Assembly (NCBI GenBank): GCA_027257055.1 | Contig: JAPVLO010000003.1 | Location: 10,791,501-10,855,500 of the forward strand | Direction: 5' to 3' | Source of the DNA: Cephalopachus bancanus | Lineage: Eukaryota; Chordata; Mammalia; Primates; Tarsiidae | DNA length: 64,000 bases | In this document: piece by piece, positions 33,235-44,523 of the stretch | Layout: every line of letters begins with the position of its first letter | How positions within the stretch are numbered: the first letter of the stretch is position 1 | Position numbers and translations under genes: made by a program | Notes under the pieces: model-generated | The model's input: the letters and a program-made list of their open reading frames with translations, nothing else | Database searches by the model: none | What the model was told of the DNA's origin: nothing

Positions 33235-34380
33235 TTTTTTCTTCACTGTTGTTCCTTTTGGAGCAAGATGTGCACCTTGAGTTTCCTATTTTAACAACAG
33301 TTCCTTCTTCATTTCCTGAGATGCTAAGATGTGATTTTTATGTTCCATGGTTTGGACAAAATGAAACACATCCTAGTAGCCAGTCATCAACTGGCTTATA
33401 GAGTAACTGATTCCTTAATTACTGTGTGACTGATTCCTCCAAAGATGATCCCCAGACCCTCATACAAGTAGAACTCTTCTCAGCAATACCTGGATTTACA
33501 GGAGATAGCCTGGCTCCTTTTTCTGATTCCCTTAAAGCTGTAACAACTAAAATAAATTATAGCTCAAACTATCCTAGCTACTCTGATTTGTGCAAACATC
33601 TGGATGTGCATTAGATTCATGGTGTCACAGAACAATCATGGAATACTCTCTGAAGTTTCCTTCCTTTTTTCCCCCCTCTTGCTTTTCATGTGCTTTTGAG
33701 TTACCAAAGAACATTCTTGGTAAGTCAAAAAAAATGCTGATATAGTTTGTTTTCGGAGAGAGCTCCTTATAAAAACTGTAGCCTTTTTCAGGGTGGAAAG
33801 ACAGAGCAATTGGAAAGTTCGAGAGTAACTTCTGGCCCCATCATTTAAGGCTGAATTTTCCTTTCTGAAACATGGTGATGCTCGCCATTGCATAATTTAG
33901 ACTCCCAGCACACACTTAAGTCCCATTCACACTAAGAGTGGCTCAGCTTTCAGCAAAGGTAGAATATGCAATAGGCTCTGGTGCTGTTGGAACAGATCTG
34001 ATGAGAGAGAATTTTCCTGCTAATCCTCTATCCATTCTGACACCAGCCCAGCATTTGGGAAGTGAAAGGAAGATAAAGATGAGGACTACATAGGGTGAGC
34101 AGAGATATGTAGCAATATGTATGCAACTGTCGCTTCTCAGACACAAAACTGAGAAATGGATCACATTTTACACTGAAATTTTGCACTGCTTCTGAGCATC
34201 CTGCCAAGAGTTATTCAAAAGACAGCAAATATTTTAGGACTGAGGGTCTCCAAATCTGAGAAGAATGGGCCCAGCTGTAGAGTAGGTTTGCATTTCTGAG
34301 GAAGTCGCTTTTACTTTCTGTGGCCATGTTTGAATCCACGTCATCACGGAGTCAGAAAACCTGCCTGTTCTGTTTTTTTT
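33235..34380. other. Unclassified, mostly unique-looking
   Basis: No repeat or gene recognised over about 1.1 kb. Short frames on both strands have no domain. Confidence 0.4.
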
Positions 34381-34519
34381 GTTTTTGTTTTGTTTTTGCT
34401 TTTTTTTTTTAAACCAGTTTTGATTGTTTGACCATCAGATTATACAACCATTGAGACTCAACATGCTACAACTCAACTTGGCTGCAAAGATAGCAAAACC
34501 GTAGCATTTTTAAAAATTG

Positions 34520-34807
34520 AGCCGGGCTCAGTGGCTCAGCCTGTAATCCCGCGCCTTTGGGAGGCTGAGGTGAGTGGATTGCCTGAGCCCGCGGCTTCGA
34601 GACCCGCCTTGGCAGCGAGACCTCATCTCTACAATAAATCAAAAAAATCAGCCGGGCGTGGTAGCGCATGCCTGTAATTCTGGCTACTGGGAAGACTGAG
34701 GCGGAAGGATCGCCGGAGCCCAGCAGGTCGAGGCTGCGGTGGCCGGGAGCAGCCACTGCACTCCAGTCTGGGCGACAGAGTGAGACTCCAACTCAAAAAA
34801 AAAAAAA
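34520..34807 (+). mobile_element. Alu, lineage-specific, deletion subfamily
   Basis: Full dimer with the short form 'CCTTGGCAGCGAGACCTC' (lacking 'AACTTGG'). A T/A-rich flank makes the target duplication hard to read. Confidence 0.94.
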
Positions 34808-34809
34808 TC

Positions 34810-35080
34810 TGCCAGTCTTTAGAGAGTTGAATTATATAATGTTTGTAGCTTCCCAAAGTGTTTGCCCATCTTCAGCCTGACTCAACCAGACTGATTAGTC
34901 CTCACAAGGTGGTGATGATGGTTATTGAGAAAGCCCTTCCAAGCCCTGCTCCCTTTTCTCTCTGCTTGCTCCCTGGGGGACTTCCTTCCTTTCTTTAATC
35001 ATTCAGTTGGTTCAAACTTCATTTTAACAAATGAATTCATTCCAACATTCATGTGGTTTTAGCCTCCACCTAATGCTAAT
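34810..35080. other. Nothing identified
   Basis: No repeat or gene recognised. Confidence 0.4.
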
Positions 35081-35637
35081 GGCCGTCTGCTCTCTTTTCT
35101 GATCTCCAAGTGAATACTACTATTAATATTTCCACATTTCTGCCTGGCTGCCTCCCAGAGCCTCTGTTTCCCCAGCATAGGTCTAATCTCTGCCTTCCTC
35201 ACACCTCGAGTCTAAAGCTTAACTCATCCTCTTTCCTACTACTTCTCTTGCATTTCTAACTGACGTAATGCTATCAGCACACTTTTGCCCAAGCCAGAAA
35301 CTTGGGGGTAATTATTGATTCTTCCAGCTCCCACACCAATCTTATACAATTGAGTAATAAACAAGCCCATTTTGCCCATTAATATCCCGGAATTCTATAT
35401 CCTTTTCCTGTTGTCACTTTAGCTCAAGTCAGTATCATTTCTTACCTGGATCACTGGATCAGCCTCCCATCAGTTCTTCCTGCCTCAATTCTTGTCCAAT
35501 TCCAATAGATTCTGTTCAAGTAAGAGTGAGCTTTCTGAAGTGCCTATCTGACTATGTCACTCACTGCTGAAATTCTTCAGTGGGTCTCCATGGTCCTCAG
35601 TCTGAGCTCCTTTGTTTGGCTTTAAAAGCTTTCCTTA

Positions 35638-35919
35638 GCCGGGCTCGGTGGCTCAGCCTGTAATCCCGTGCCTTTGGGAGGCTGAGGTGAGTGGATTGCC
35701 TGAGCCCACGGGTTCGAGACCCGCCTGGGCAGCGAGACCTCATCTCTACAATAAATCAAAAAATCAGCCGGGCGTGGTAGCGCGCGCCTGTAATTCCGGC
35801 TACTCAGAAGGCTGAGGTGGAAGGATCACCGGAGCCCAGCAGGTCGAGGCTGCGGTGGCCGGGAGCGGCCACTGCACTCCAGTCTGGGCGACAGAGCGAG
35901 ACTCCAACTCAAAAAAAAA
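35638..35919 (+). mobile_element. Alu, lineage-specific, deletion subfamily
   Basis: Near-consensus copy with a perfect 14-bp target duplication AAAAGCTTTCCTTA (35624-35637 and 35920-35933). Short form 'CCTGGGCAGCGAGACCTC'. Probably among the youngest here. Confidence 0.97.
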
Positions 35920-35991
35920 AAAAGCTTTCCTTAACCTGACCTGCCTATATAACACCGTCTTCAACAACTATCTGCCTGCTTCTACCCTCCA

Positions 35992-36025
35992 ACCCTCTCT
36001 CTCTCTCTCCCTCCCTCCCTCCTCT
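35992..36025. repeat. (CT)n/(CCCT)n tract
   Basis: Polypyrimidine tract within L2. Confidence 0.85.
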
Positions 36026-36082
36026 CTTCCACCTCCCTTCTCTTTCTCACTGCTATGCATAGCTTCATTCACACTTGCTTCT

Positions 36083-36380
36083 TACGTTTTTTGGGGGTTT
36101 TTTGAGTTGGAGACTCACTCTGTTGCCCAGACTGGAGTGCAATAGCACCCTCCCGGCCACCACAGCCTCGACCTGCTGGGCTCCGGCGATCCTTCCACCT
36201 CAGCCTTCCAAGTAGCTGGAGCTACAGGCACATGCTACCACCACGGCTAATTTCTTGATTTATTGTAGAGATAAGGTCTCACCAAATTGCCCTGGCGGGT
36301 CTTGAACCCGCGGGCTCAGGCAAACCATTCACCTCAGCTTCCCAAAGCGCAGCATTACAGGCTGAGCCACTGAGCCCGGC
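36083..36380 (-). mobile_element. Alu, lineage-specific, antisense
   Basis: Target duplication TCACACTTGCTTCT (36069-36082) and TCACGCTTGCTTCT (36381-36394). Confidence 0.95.
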
Positions 36381-36769
36381 TCACGCTTGCTTCTGAAACC
36401 ACCACTCTCCTCTTCTCTGACCATTTTTTACTTTTTACCCAGGGCTGAGCTGGTGAACACCCCCAAGCAGAATTCTCTCATCAATCTCCTTTCTTTCTAG
36501 ACTGTGGCCTCCTTAAAGACATGGCCCATGTAATCCTTACTTCTGAATCTCAATTCCTAGCACAGGGCCTCCCACATGGTGCTTCATAAAAACTCTGAGG
36601 TTGAATGAGAATTTCAGTCTCAATGTACAGTCTAAAGGTCACTTACGCAGAAGGCCTCAGAGACCTCATGAAAGGTAACTCTCTGTGTCCTCCTGGGTTT
36701 CCCAGCATCCTGAAATAGGTGTGTGATTAGATCCCCCATCACTTGCAACTGCTAGCCAAGAAATCCTCT

Positions 36770-36860
36770 GTAGCTTTCTGGAAACTCACAATAATTCTGT
36801 TTTCACTTTGCAGGTAAGAAAACTGGGGCCAAAGAGTAGATGGCAGCAAAGGCTCTCAGA
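36770..36860 (-). mobile_element. MIR fragment
   Basis: 'TTTTCACTTTGCAGGTAAG', 'AAAACTGGGGCCAAAGAG' are antisense MIR text. Confidence 0.6.
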
Positions 36861-37034
36861 ACCTTGAGCCAACTGAAACTTAATGAGAGCACTAGGCAAC
36901 TTAATTTATTTTGGAAGACAAAATGTCAGTATATTAGATCAAAATTTGAAGAGAAAAGATGCAACAAACTAGAATGCTAACACCAATTCCAAACAATAAA
37001 ATAAAGAATTATAATAAAGTTACTCTTGATTTTA

Positions 37035-37220
37035 AAATCTCATATTTATCACATTTAATCCTCACAATAATCCTTTTATCCCCATTTGTCATAGGAGAAC
37101 ATGGAAGTTCAGAAATGTTCAGTACCTTGCCCAGAGTCACACATGCACTAACAAGCAGCACAGTCAACATTTGAGCACCGGTCTACCTGGTTTCTAAATC
37201 TATGTTCCTTAACATAAAGT
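37035..37220 (-). mobile_element. MIR SINE
   Basis: 'CACATTTAATCCTCACAATA', 'ACCTTGCCCAGAGTCACACA', 'GCACCGGTCTACCTGGTTT' in antisense MIR order. Confidence 0.82.
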
Positions 37221-37234
37221 CATATCGCCTTTCT

Positions 37235-37528
37235 TTTTTTTTTTTTTTTGAGTTGGAGTCTCACTCTGTCGCCCAGGCTGGAGTGCAGTGGCTGCTCCCG
37301 GCCACCACAGCCTCGACCTGCTGGGTTCCGGCGATCCTTCCACCTCAGCCTTCCAATTAGCTGGAACTACAGGCGCGTGCTACCACGCCCGGCTAATTTT
37401 TTTGATTTATTGTAGAGATGAGGTCTCACCAAGTTGCCCAGGCAGGTCTTGAACCCGCGGGCTCAGGCAATCCACTCACCTCGTCCTCCTAAGGCGCGGG
37501 ATTACAGGCTGAGCCACCGAACCCGGCT
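37235..37528 (-). mobile_element. Alu, lineage-specific family
   Basis: Target duplication CATATCGCCTTTCT (37221-37234) and CATATTGCCTTTCT (37529-37542). Long-form copy. Confidence 0.96.
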
Positions 37529-37648
37529 CATATTGCCTTTCTAAAGAGAAAATTGAAAAATTCACAAAGACTGTATCTTTATCTGTATCCAGTGATATAT
37601 ATACTGTAGGTACTCATTAACTCTGTATTGAATGAAAATGAGTGAGTA

Positions 37649-37956
37649 GGCCAGGTTCCGTGGCTCAGCCTGTAATCCCGCGCTTTGGGAGGCCGAGGTG
37701 AGTGAATTGCCTGAGCCCACGGGTTCGAGACCTGCCTGGGCAGCTTAGCGAGACCTCATCTCTACAATAAATCAAAAAGTTAGCCGAGCGTGGCAGCGTG
37801 CACCTGTAGTTCCGGCTACTCGGAAGGCTGAGGCGGAAGGATTGCTGGAGCCCAGCCGGTCGAGGCTGCGGTGGCCGGGAGCGGCCACTGCACTCCGGTC
37901 TGGGCGACAGAGTGAGACTCCAACTCAAAAAAAAAAAAAAAAAGAAAGAAAGAAAA
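37649..37956 (+). mobile_element. Alu, lineage-specific family
   Basis: Target duplication GAAAATGAGTGAGTA (37634-37648) and GAAAACGAGTGAGTA (37957-37971). The right arm has the strong GTGGCCG-GGAG-CGGCCAC hairpin. Confidence 0.96.
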
Positions 37957-37979
37957 GAAAACGAGTGAGTAAAAAAATC

Positions 37980-38325
37980 CATTTAGAATTCTTCGGTGGT
38001 TTATTTTCAGATTTCTTCTGCTGTTTATAGAACAGACTTCCCAGAGGTCCTCAGGTCAAACTAGATAGCATCTCCTGAGATATTTTTTAAGAAAAATCTA
38101 ACTACTGACTATATTGGGTATGAACAAGATACAAACATCTGGAGTAGCACAGCACAACAGAGCTTTCTGTGACTATAAAAATGTTCTAGAATTGCAACAT
38201 CCAATCCAGAATACCCACATGGGACTACAGGACATGATATGTGGCTCATGTGACTGAGAAACTAAATTTTTAATTTAATTTTAATTGAAATCTTTACATG
38301 AAGTCATTAGATAGCAAATAAGTTT
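37980..38325. other. Unclassified
   Basis: 'AATTGCAACATCCAATCCAG'...'GGACATGATATGTGGCTCATGTGA'...'TTTTAATTTAATTTTAATTGAAAT' near 38170-38290 suggests an old MER-type DNA transposon. Name uncertain. Confidence 0.35.
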
Positions 38326-38329
38326 TCTT

Positions 38330-38960
38330 CAATAATTAATCACTGAGCACCTACTACGCATTAAGCATTGAGCTAGATGATAAGTGAATGAAAAATGAAA
38401 ACATTCCCTGTTCTCACAGAGTTTATAGTTTTGTGAAGTTAGATATCAGTCAAATAATTATGCCCAAAAGAATAAAATTGCAAGCCGGGTTCAGAGGCTC
38501 AGCCTGTAATCCCAGCGCTTTGGGAGGTTGAGGTAAATGGATTGCCTGAGCCCGCGGGTTCGAGACCCACCTGGGCAACTTGGCGAGACCTCATCTCTAC
38601 AATAAAATCAAAAAAATTAGCCGGGCATGGTAGCGCATGCCTGTAGTTCCATTTACTTGGAAGGCTGAGATGGAAGGATCGCCAGGAGCCCAGCAGGTCG
38701 AGGCTGCGGTGGCTGGAGCGGCCACTGCACTCCAGTTTGTGTGACAGAGTGAGACTCCAACTCAAAGAAAAAATAATAATAATAAAATTGCAATAGTGGT
38801 GATTGTTCTGAAGGGCAAGTTATAGGGTCTATTGACATCTGAACTCAACTGAGTGGTCCATGGAAGTTTCCTGAAGGAGGAATAATTGAGTTAAGTTCTG
38901 ACGGATATTAACCAGATGAGAACCTTTCATGCAGAGGGAATTTGTGAGAGAAATCCTGAG
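38330..38960 (+). mobile_element. Ancient dispersed repeat, split by Alu
   Basis: 'ACTGAGCACCTACTACGCAT', 'CTGTTCTCACAGAGTTTATA' before the Alu, then 'AGTTTCCTGAAGGAGGAATA' and 'TTGAGTTAAGTTCTGACGGA' after it. Same family as 16470, 26925 and 31880. Confidence 0.55.
38484..38780 (+). mobile_element. Alu, lineage-specific family
   Basis: Perfect 13-bp target duplication AATAAAATTGCAA (38471-38483 and 38781-38793). The tail drifts into (AAT)n. Confidence 0.96.
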
Positions 38961-38989
38961 ACACTTGGCAACAACAACAGCATTAGTAA

Positions 38990-39245
38990 TAGCAGTGTCA
39001 TTGGGCAATTACTCTGTACCAGACAAGGTTCTAAGTGCTTCACACAAATCAACTAATTTAATCCTCACAATAACCTTATGAGATGCACATATTACTCTCC
39101 CCATTTTACAGATGAATGAACTGAGATCCATGAGGATAAATGACTTGCCCAAGACTTCACAGACAGTAAGTAGCAGAGCTGGAACACAAACCTTAGCATT
39201 AGCTCAGAGCCTATGTTCTTACTCACTCAGTATCCCACATTTCCT
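38990..39245 (-). mobile_element. MIR SINE, nearly full length
   Basis: 'TACCAGACAAGGTTCTAAGT', 'TTTAATCCTCACAATAACCT', 'CATTTTACAGATGAATGAAC', 'ACTTGCCCAAGACTTCACAG' and 'AGCAGAGCTGGAACACAAAC' give the whole antisense MIR. Confidence 0.92.
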
Positions 39246-39249
39246 CTCA

Positions 39250-40010
39250 GGGGCTACCTACTGACTTCTGGACTCTGCATTCCACATTCTGCTTCATGTC
39301 TAGCAAGAAACTGAGACACTCTGCAAATAAGGATTCATCTAGACGACCCACTTTAAGAATTTCTGGAGGGGAGGATTTCCCTCCCTCCCACCTCTGTGGT
39401 AGTTGTGGTCACTGTCAACAAAGAGAGGCTGTTCAGAGAGGTATTGCGAGACATGAAGAGACTTTGGGGAAAGAAGCAGCAGGAGACACACAGGTGGCAG
39501 CCAGGGAAAGTGGAAGGAACCTGAAATTAGGTAACGGGCCCACCTTGTGCTGGGCAGGAGGTAAGAAACTTTCTGTTTTCTCAATCCTCACAACCTGTGC
39601 TATAGGTATTATTGTTCTCAAGGAAATTGACCAAAGTTGCACCACTGAGAATTGTCAGGACAGGCTTGTCTGAGAGCTTTCCAATCTTACCCACTGCCCC
39701 TATGATGCACAAAATTGGGATGAAGGAATAAAGGAGGGAAGTGAGAGAGCATTTGTGCCCCTCATCAACAAATGAAAAAGCAGACATTTGGAGGAGACTC
39801 ATTCACATTTTATGGGTATCATAATCAGGGTTTTGTAGGGAAGGGGGAGGTTGTTCTGTTTTTATTTTTGGAATCAAAATCAAATTTACCACAAATTTTA
39901 TCAAAATAATATACTTATTCCTTGTTATAAGGAAGCCCATCACATCAAACCATTGCCATAATAAAATTCATTAAAGTAGCAAATAATTTTTATTTTACTT
40001 GACTATATAA
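39250..40010. other. Unclassified; short antisense MIR possible near 39575-39640
   Basis: A 125-codon plus-strand frame (39296-39673) overlaps 81- and 70-codon minus-strand frames, has no domain and runs into MIR-like text. Not called. Confidence 0.35.
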
Positions 40011-41170
40011 ATTACTAAATGTTTCAGGTTTCTCGAGTGAGTGTTATATCAATGCTATTATCTGCCTTGGTCCAATGAGCCTCATCATGAATATTACCTA
40101 GCATTTGCAGTGAAAAATCTGAAGCAAAACTCTGAGGTAAGACAATATGCATTGAAAGCAAACACCTGGCCTGAATGGCACAACTTCGGATTTTTCCCTG
40201 ATTCTTTTGATATCTATATTTTTAAATTACAAAATAACAATAACAGAGACAAATCTCAAAGGCCAGTTATCGTCTTGGATCCATAGTTTTTAATGTTTTT
40301 CCTCCAACTCTTCAGTTGGCTAAAATAATTACGAAAGATCTTTAAGATCTCATTAACAGAAGATCACATGAAGTTGACCCCACAGAGAGATATGGGCAGG
40401 GTACAGCAAGCCTACGTCATTGAAAAACAAGAATCCCTCATAATGGATCTCAAACACTCCTTCTTCTGAATCCAAATGTGGGAATCACATTTGAACCAAC
40501 CAATCTACATCTCACTCCTTCTAACGAGTGGAACCTGTGGAGACTGTAACTGGGCTCCTTTGGAGGTGTCGGTTAAAGTCCTAGGACATAGAACCCTGGT
40601 TTCTTCCCAGAGCCTCTAGGCTTGGTGCATATCCTGGAATCCAAGGCATGCACTCATAATCCAAGGGTTTACTCACTGGTTCATGCAATATGAAGAGAGG
40701 CCCAGCACACCTGAACCTGGTTTAGAAGACCTACATATAAATATTCTTAAAAGACAAAACCTTTCTAGTCTACAGGGAAAAGGTCAGGAAATGTGTCTAG
40801 GTAACAGAAAGTCACTCATTAGGCTACCGGAGCATCTACTGGGGGCAGAGTGATTTTGATTCAGATTCAGACCAGAAGTAATAGCATCATGCAAATGAAA
40901 GCACCAAGGAGTCTTTCTTCCATGAAAATAAGGCAAGTTGCCTTTTCTTAAGAGTAGCTAAGTAACAAAAAATGTATAAATTAGATTAGAGAATGGTTGC
41001 CTAGAAAGAAGAGAAGCTATTTGGGCTTCAAAAATCACATTTCTTTCTGAGAAATATTCCATTGTATCTGAAAAATGACAGAGAACAATAGAGACAATAA
41101 AGTAGCCCTTAATCACCTTAGGGATAAAAGTAAGTAAAGATAGGTCTGGCTTCGTGCCACAATTGGTGGG
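40011..41170. other. Unclassified; one exon-like segment at 40029-40136
   Basis: No repeat recognised by eye. The 108-bp segment 40029-40136 sits between a TTTCAG acceptor-like site and a GAG|GTAAGA donor-like site, but an in-frame stop at 40038 and a TAG in another frame leave no frame open across it. Confidence 0.3.
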
Positions 41171-41176
41171 AGAGAA

Positions 41177-41179
<3 letters not shown>

Positions 41180-41212
<33 letters not shown>
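41180..41212. repeat. (GT)n microsatellite
   Basis: About 16 GT units. Confidence 0.96.
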
Positions 41213-41214
<2 letters not shown>

Positions 41215-41955
41215 CATGTATAAATCTCTTCCTTCCAACTAAATTGTAAACCTTTTGAAGACAGAGTCTATGATATCCAAGCTAATCATATAAATTCCTA
41301 GCGATTAATTAAAATCTACTCTTCTCCCAGTTTTTTTTTAATGGCACTTTTCTCCCTTGTCTACATATGAGAAACTCTCACTAAATATGAACTCATGGAA
41401 AATAGAAACTATTTACCTATTTACATCTTTTGGTTCTCTAATTCCTTACAACTCACCTAAGACATGTTCCAACACAGACACACATGCTCGCTCGCTCTCT
41501 CAAGTCTCTATCTCTCTCTCTCTCTGTCATACACAGATAGTCAAATATTTCATAAGGAAGTCTTGGAAGAGAGCTAATCAATACATATTTACTAAACACT
41601 TTTGAGTATGTACTATGCACATGGAAGTTTTGAGAACTTGTAGGAGATGCATCGAGAAACGGAATGACTTGAATTTCTGATTGTGGATTCCTACATTATA
41701 GAAAATAATCATGAAAATTATAACACAACTAGTTTGTTGAAATAAAAAGAAAAACATAATCTGTGTTGATTGCTTATCTACCTCTGAGTATGTCTATGCA
41801 TTTTCTTTCGTGCAAACAAACATACAGTGGACTCATATATATGATGCTACTGTGAGAAAGACAGTAAAGACTCGAACAGTTGTATACCCTTTTTATGGCC
41901 AAGAAGAGAGTGCTAAGACAATAAATATGGCTAGCAGAAAGGGTGGAAGTGTCAA
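41215..41955. other. Unclassified, with a short (TC)n tract at 41508-41526
   Basis: No gene or confident repeat. Confidence 0.4.
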
Positions 41956-41959
41956 GAAT

Positions 41960-42150
41960 GGAGAATGTGTCCATGTTCTGCCACTCTCTAGCTGTGTGAC
42001 CTCAGATAAGTAGCTTAACATTTCTGAGCTTCAGTTTTCTCTGTAAAACAGACATAACAGTACTCCCAAGGTTTTTACAAGGCTCATATTAAATCATGAA
42101 ATTAATATGCACCTGTAAAGGGCTATTAAATGCTAACTAAATTATGATTT
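41960..42150 (+). mobile_element. MIR SINE
   Basis: 'TCTGCCACTCTCTAGCTGTG', 'GCTTAACATTTCTGAGCTTC', 'CTGTAAAACAGACATAACAG' are canonical MIR text. Confidence 0.92.
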
Positions 42151-42189
42151 CACAGATTATAAACATATCTACTGTAGTCATTGAATATT

Positions 42190-42660
42190 TAATACTGGAA
42201 CACTGGCCATCTTGTGGTCAAATCTGGCCTATACTGTGTCTCTAAAACTTTGAAAGAGTTATCAACATTTAAAATTAAATTTTAAGCCAGGTTCAGTGGC
42301 TCAGCCTGTAATCCCGCGCCTTGGGAGGCCGAGGTGAGTGAATTGCTTGAGCCCGCAGGTTCGAGACCAGCCTGGGCAACTTGGTGAGCCCTCATCTCTA
42401 CAATAAATCAAAAAAAAATTAGCCGGGCCTGGTAGCACATGCTTGTAATTCCAGTTACTTGGAAGGTTGAGGCGGAAGGATCGCCAGAGCCCAGCAGGTC
42501 GAGAATGAGGTGGCTGGAAGGGGCCATTGCACTCCAGTCTGGGTGACAGAGTGAGACTCCAACTCAAAAAAAAAAAAAAAATTAAATTTTAGTTTCCAGT
42601 AAATAAAATTCTGAAAAATCTGGCAACATTGGACCCACATGATAACACAGAAGTAAGGGA
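42190..42660 (+). mobile_element. Old repeat copy A, split by Alu
   Basis: 42205-42284 closely matches 47970-48058 ('GGTCAAATCTGGCCTATACT', 'AACTTTGAAAGAGTTATC'). It continues after the Alu with 'AAATCTGGCAACATTGGACC'. Probably an old DNA transposon or MER-type element, family not named. Confidence 0.6.
42285..42577 (+). mobile_element. Alu, lineage-specific family
   Basis: Perfect 14-bp target duplication AAAATTAAATTTTA (42271-42284 and 42578-42591). Confidence 0.96.
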
Positions 42661-42664
42661 CTAG

Positions 42665-43020
42665 AATTGAGCAGCAGTGCCACTTTTAGATGGAGTAGCC
42701 ACCCTCTAATTAGCCACAGTCCCCACTGTTCTCTTTCGGCTTATATAAGTTAAAAATCACTATAATGAAAAGAGATGGGGTAAGTGCAACAAAAGAAAGG
42801 GGGCTGTCAGAGGGGTGGGACCTCCAATATTAAGAAGAGAACACTGGCAACTGAAAGGCCTGGGAGAGTTGTATGGTGGAGGTGGTATTTGAGTATCTCT
42901 TTGATCACGTGAATATGAGGGAGAGATAACATGTGTCCCAGGAAGAGGAAACTGAAAGAAGATATAAAAACATAGAGCTGGGGAGTGGTAACCGCCACTG
43001 AATTGGAGAAGGGTATGTGA
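42665..43020. other. Unclassified
   Basis: 'AAAGGCCTGGGAGAGTTGTA'...'GGTATTTGAGTATCTCTTTG' and 'ACTGAAAGAAGATATAAAAA' may be part of the ancient repeat seen at 26925. Not secure. Confidence 0.3.
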
Positions 43021-43024
43021 AAGA

Positions 43025-43165
43025 TAGTCATTTATTTGTCAAATATTTATTGGGAATCTATATTGAAGATATAGAAAAGATAGAGAGACACTTATACCTG
43101 CCTTCTCTGGAGCTCACAGTCTGGTGAGGAGGGCAAAAAAGTAGGGAAAACAAAGTTGAGCAGAT
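43025..43165 (+). mobile_element. Ancient dispersed repeat, short copy
   Basis: 'CAAATATTTATTGGGAATCT' and 'TGGAGCTCACAGTCTGGTG' match the opening of the family at 38330 and 16470. Confidence 0.5.
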
Positions 43166-43169
43166 GTCC

Positions 43170-43730
43170 CGTAAGTCCAGAAAGTCTTTGATGGCAACCA
43201 GGAAAGTCACAGAATCCTTCAATCTCTACTGAGTAGTATCAAGAACCATAGACATGAATCAAGTTTTGCCATTAATCCTGTGTGTCCATCAACAGCAGGC
43301 CATGCTCATCCACACCTCTCTCTCCTAATACTTATAAATAGAGATAAAACCAGTATCAGTTATTTTGCAGTGCATTCTGGATGATGAGAGTAGAAAACAG
43401 AAGTACAGATGCTCCTTGAACTCTGATGGCATTACGTCCTGATAAGCCCATCATCATAAGTCAAAAATATCCTAAGTTGAAAATGCATGTAACACCCCAA
43501 TAAACCCATCATAAAACCCAAAAAAATCACAAGTAGAGCCATGGTAAGACAGGAACCAACTGTATAAGTGTTTGCGATGTAAAACATGTTAAGAAAATAC
43601 ACAGTGTTACTACTTCTCGAGTCTCCAGGGATCACGTCACAGTACAGACAGTACCAACAACCTCCTATCAGGGAGACAGTAAAAGGGAGGCTTCACAACT
43701 ATTTGTGGGTGATGGAAAAAGAGGGCAAAG
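43170..43730. other. Unclassified
   Basis: No repeat or gene recognised. 43410-43570 has text such as 'CATCATAAGTCAAAAATATC' and 'AAAATGCATGTAACACCCC', reminiscent of an old MER element. Confidence 0.3.
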
Positions 43731-43734
43731 TGAA

Positions 43735-43945
43735 TGTGAGCACATGCCTTTTAAAAGATCTGAATTCAAATCCCTTCTTCACCATTTCTTACATGAGTAA
43801 CTGTGGGTATGACATTTTTTAGACCTGTTTCCTCACCCATAAATTATATCTAATAATATCCACTTCCTGAGTCTGTCATGAGAATAAAATTAAAGAGTTA
43901 GCATAGTGTCACATAGTAATTATTTGATAAATGGCAATAGAGATT
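43735..43945 (+). mobile_element. MIR SINE
   Basis: 'TGAATTCAAATCCCTTCTTC', 'CTGTTTCCTCACCCATAAAT', 'GTTAGCATAGTGTCACATAG'. Confidence 0.82.
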
Positions 43946-44151
43946 ATTTCACTTATGGTTCCCCTAACTTTCTTAAGATTTTGGGGTGGGGTTGTAGGAT
44001 GAGAGAATCATACAACTTTGCTTTTTTCTAAACTTTTTTTCTGTTCATGAGATTATGGTCTTTTATATCTTGTTCCAGCATGTCTCACTCAATAAGTTGT
44101 GATCTTATTTATGTATTACAAGAATTTCTCCTAAATTTAAACAAGTTTTGT

Positions 44152-44451
44152 CTTTTTTTTAATTTTTTTATTTTTTGAGTTGGAGTCTCACTCTGTTGCC
44201 CAGACTGGAGTGCAGTGGCCGCTCCCGGCCACCGTAGCCTTGACCTGCTAGGCTCCAGCGATCCTTCCACCTCAGCCTTCTGAGTAGCCGGAATTACAGG
44301 CATGCACTACCATGCCCGGCTGATTTTTTGATTTATTGTAGAGATGAGATCTCGCTGCCCAGGCGGGTCTCAAACCCGTGGGCTTAGGCAATCCACTCAC
44401 CTCAGCCTCCCAAAGGCGCGGGATTACAGGTTGAGCCACCAAGCCCAGCTT
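44152..44451 (-). mobile_element. Alu, lineage-specific, deletion subfamily
   Basis: Antisense dimer in a T-rich target, short form 'GAGATCTCGCTGCCCAGGCG'. GTTTTGT words flank it. Confidence 0.93.
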
Positions 44452-44523
44452 GTTTTGTTTTATTTTATTTTTCTATGGAATAACAGGACCAGAGGAAAAA
44501 AACAGCTGGACAAGACCAAGACC

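Larger units (their letters stand above)
35085..36615 (+). mobile_element. L2 LINE 3' half, interrupted by two Alus
   Basis: Three pieces (35085-35637, ~35934-36082, ~36395-36615) join into one L2 match: 'AAGCCAGAAACTTGGGGGTA', 'CTGACTATGTCACTCACTGC', then 'CCTGACCTGCCTATATAAC', then 'GACTGTGGCCTCCTTAAAGA' and 'TAGCACAGGGCCTCCCACAT'. The Alus are therefore later insertions. Confidence 0.82.

Noticed and set aside
35690..35730. 'GGTTCGAGACCCGCC' in Alus as tRNA B boxes
   Set aside because: It is part of the Alu left arm in every copy; no tRNA fold is present.
39296..39673. 125-codon plus-strand frame
   Set aside because: No domain, overlapped by minus-strand frames, and its end lies in MIR-like text.
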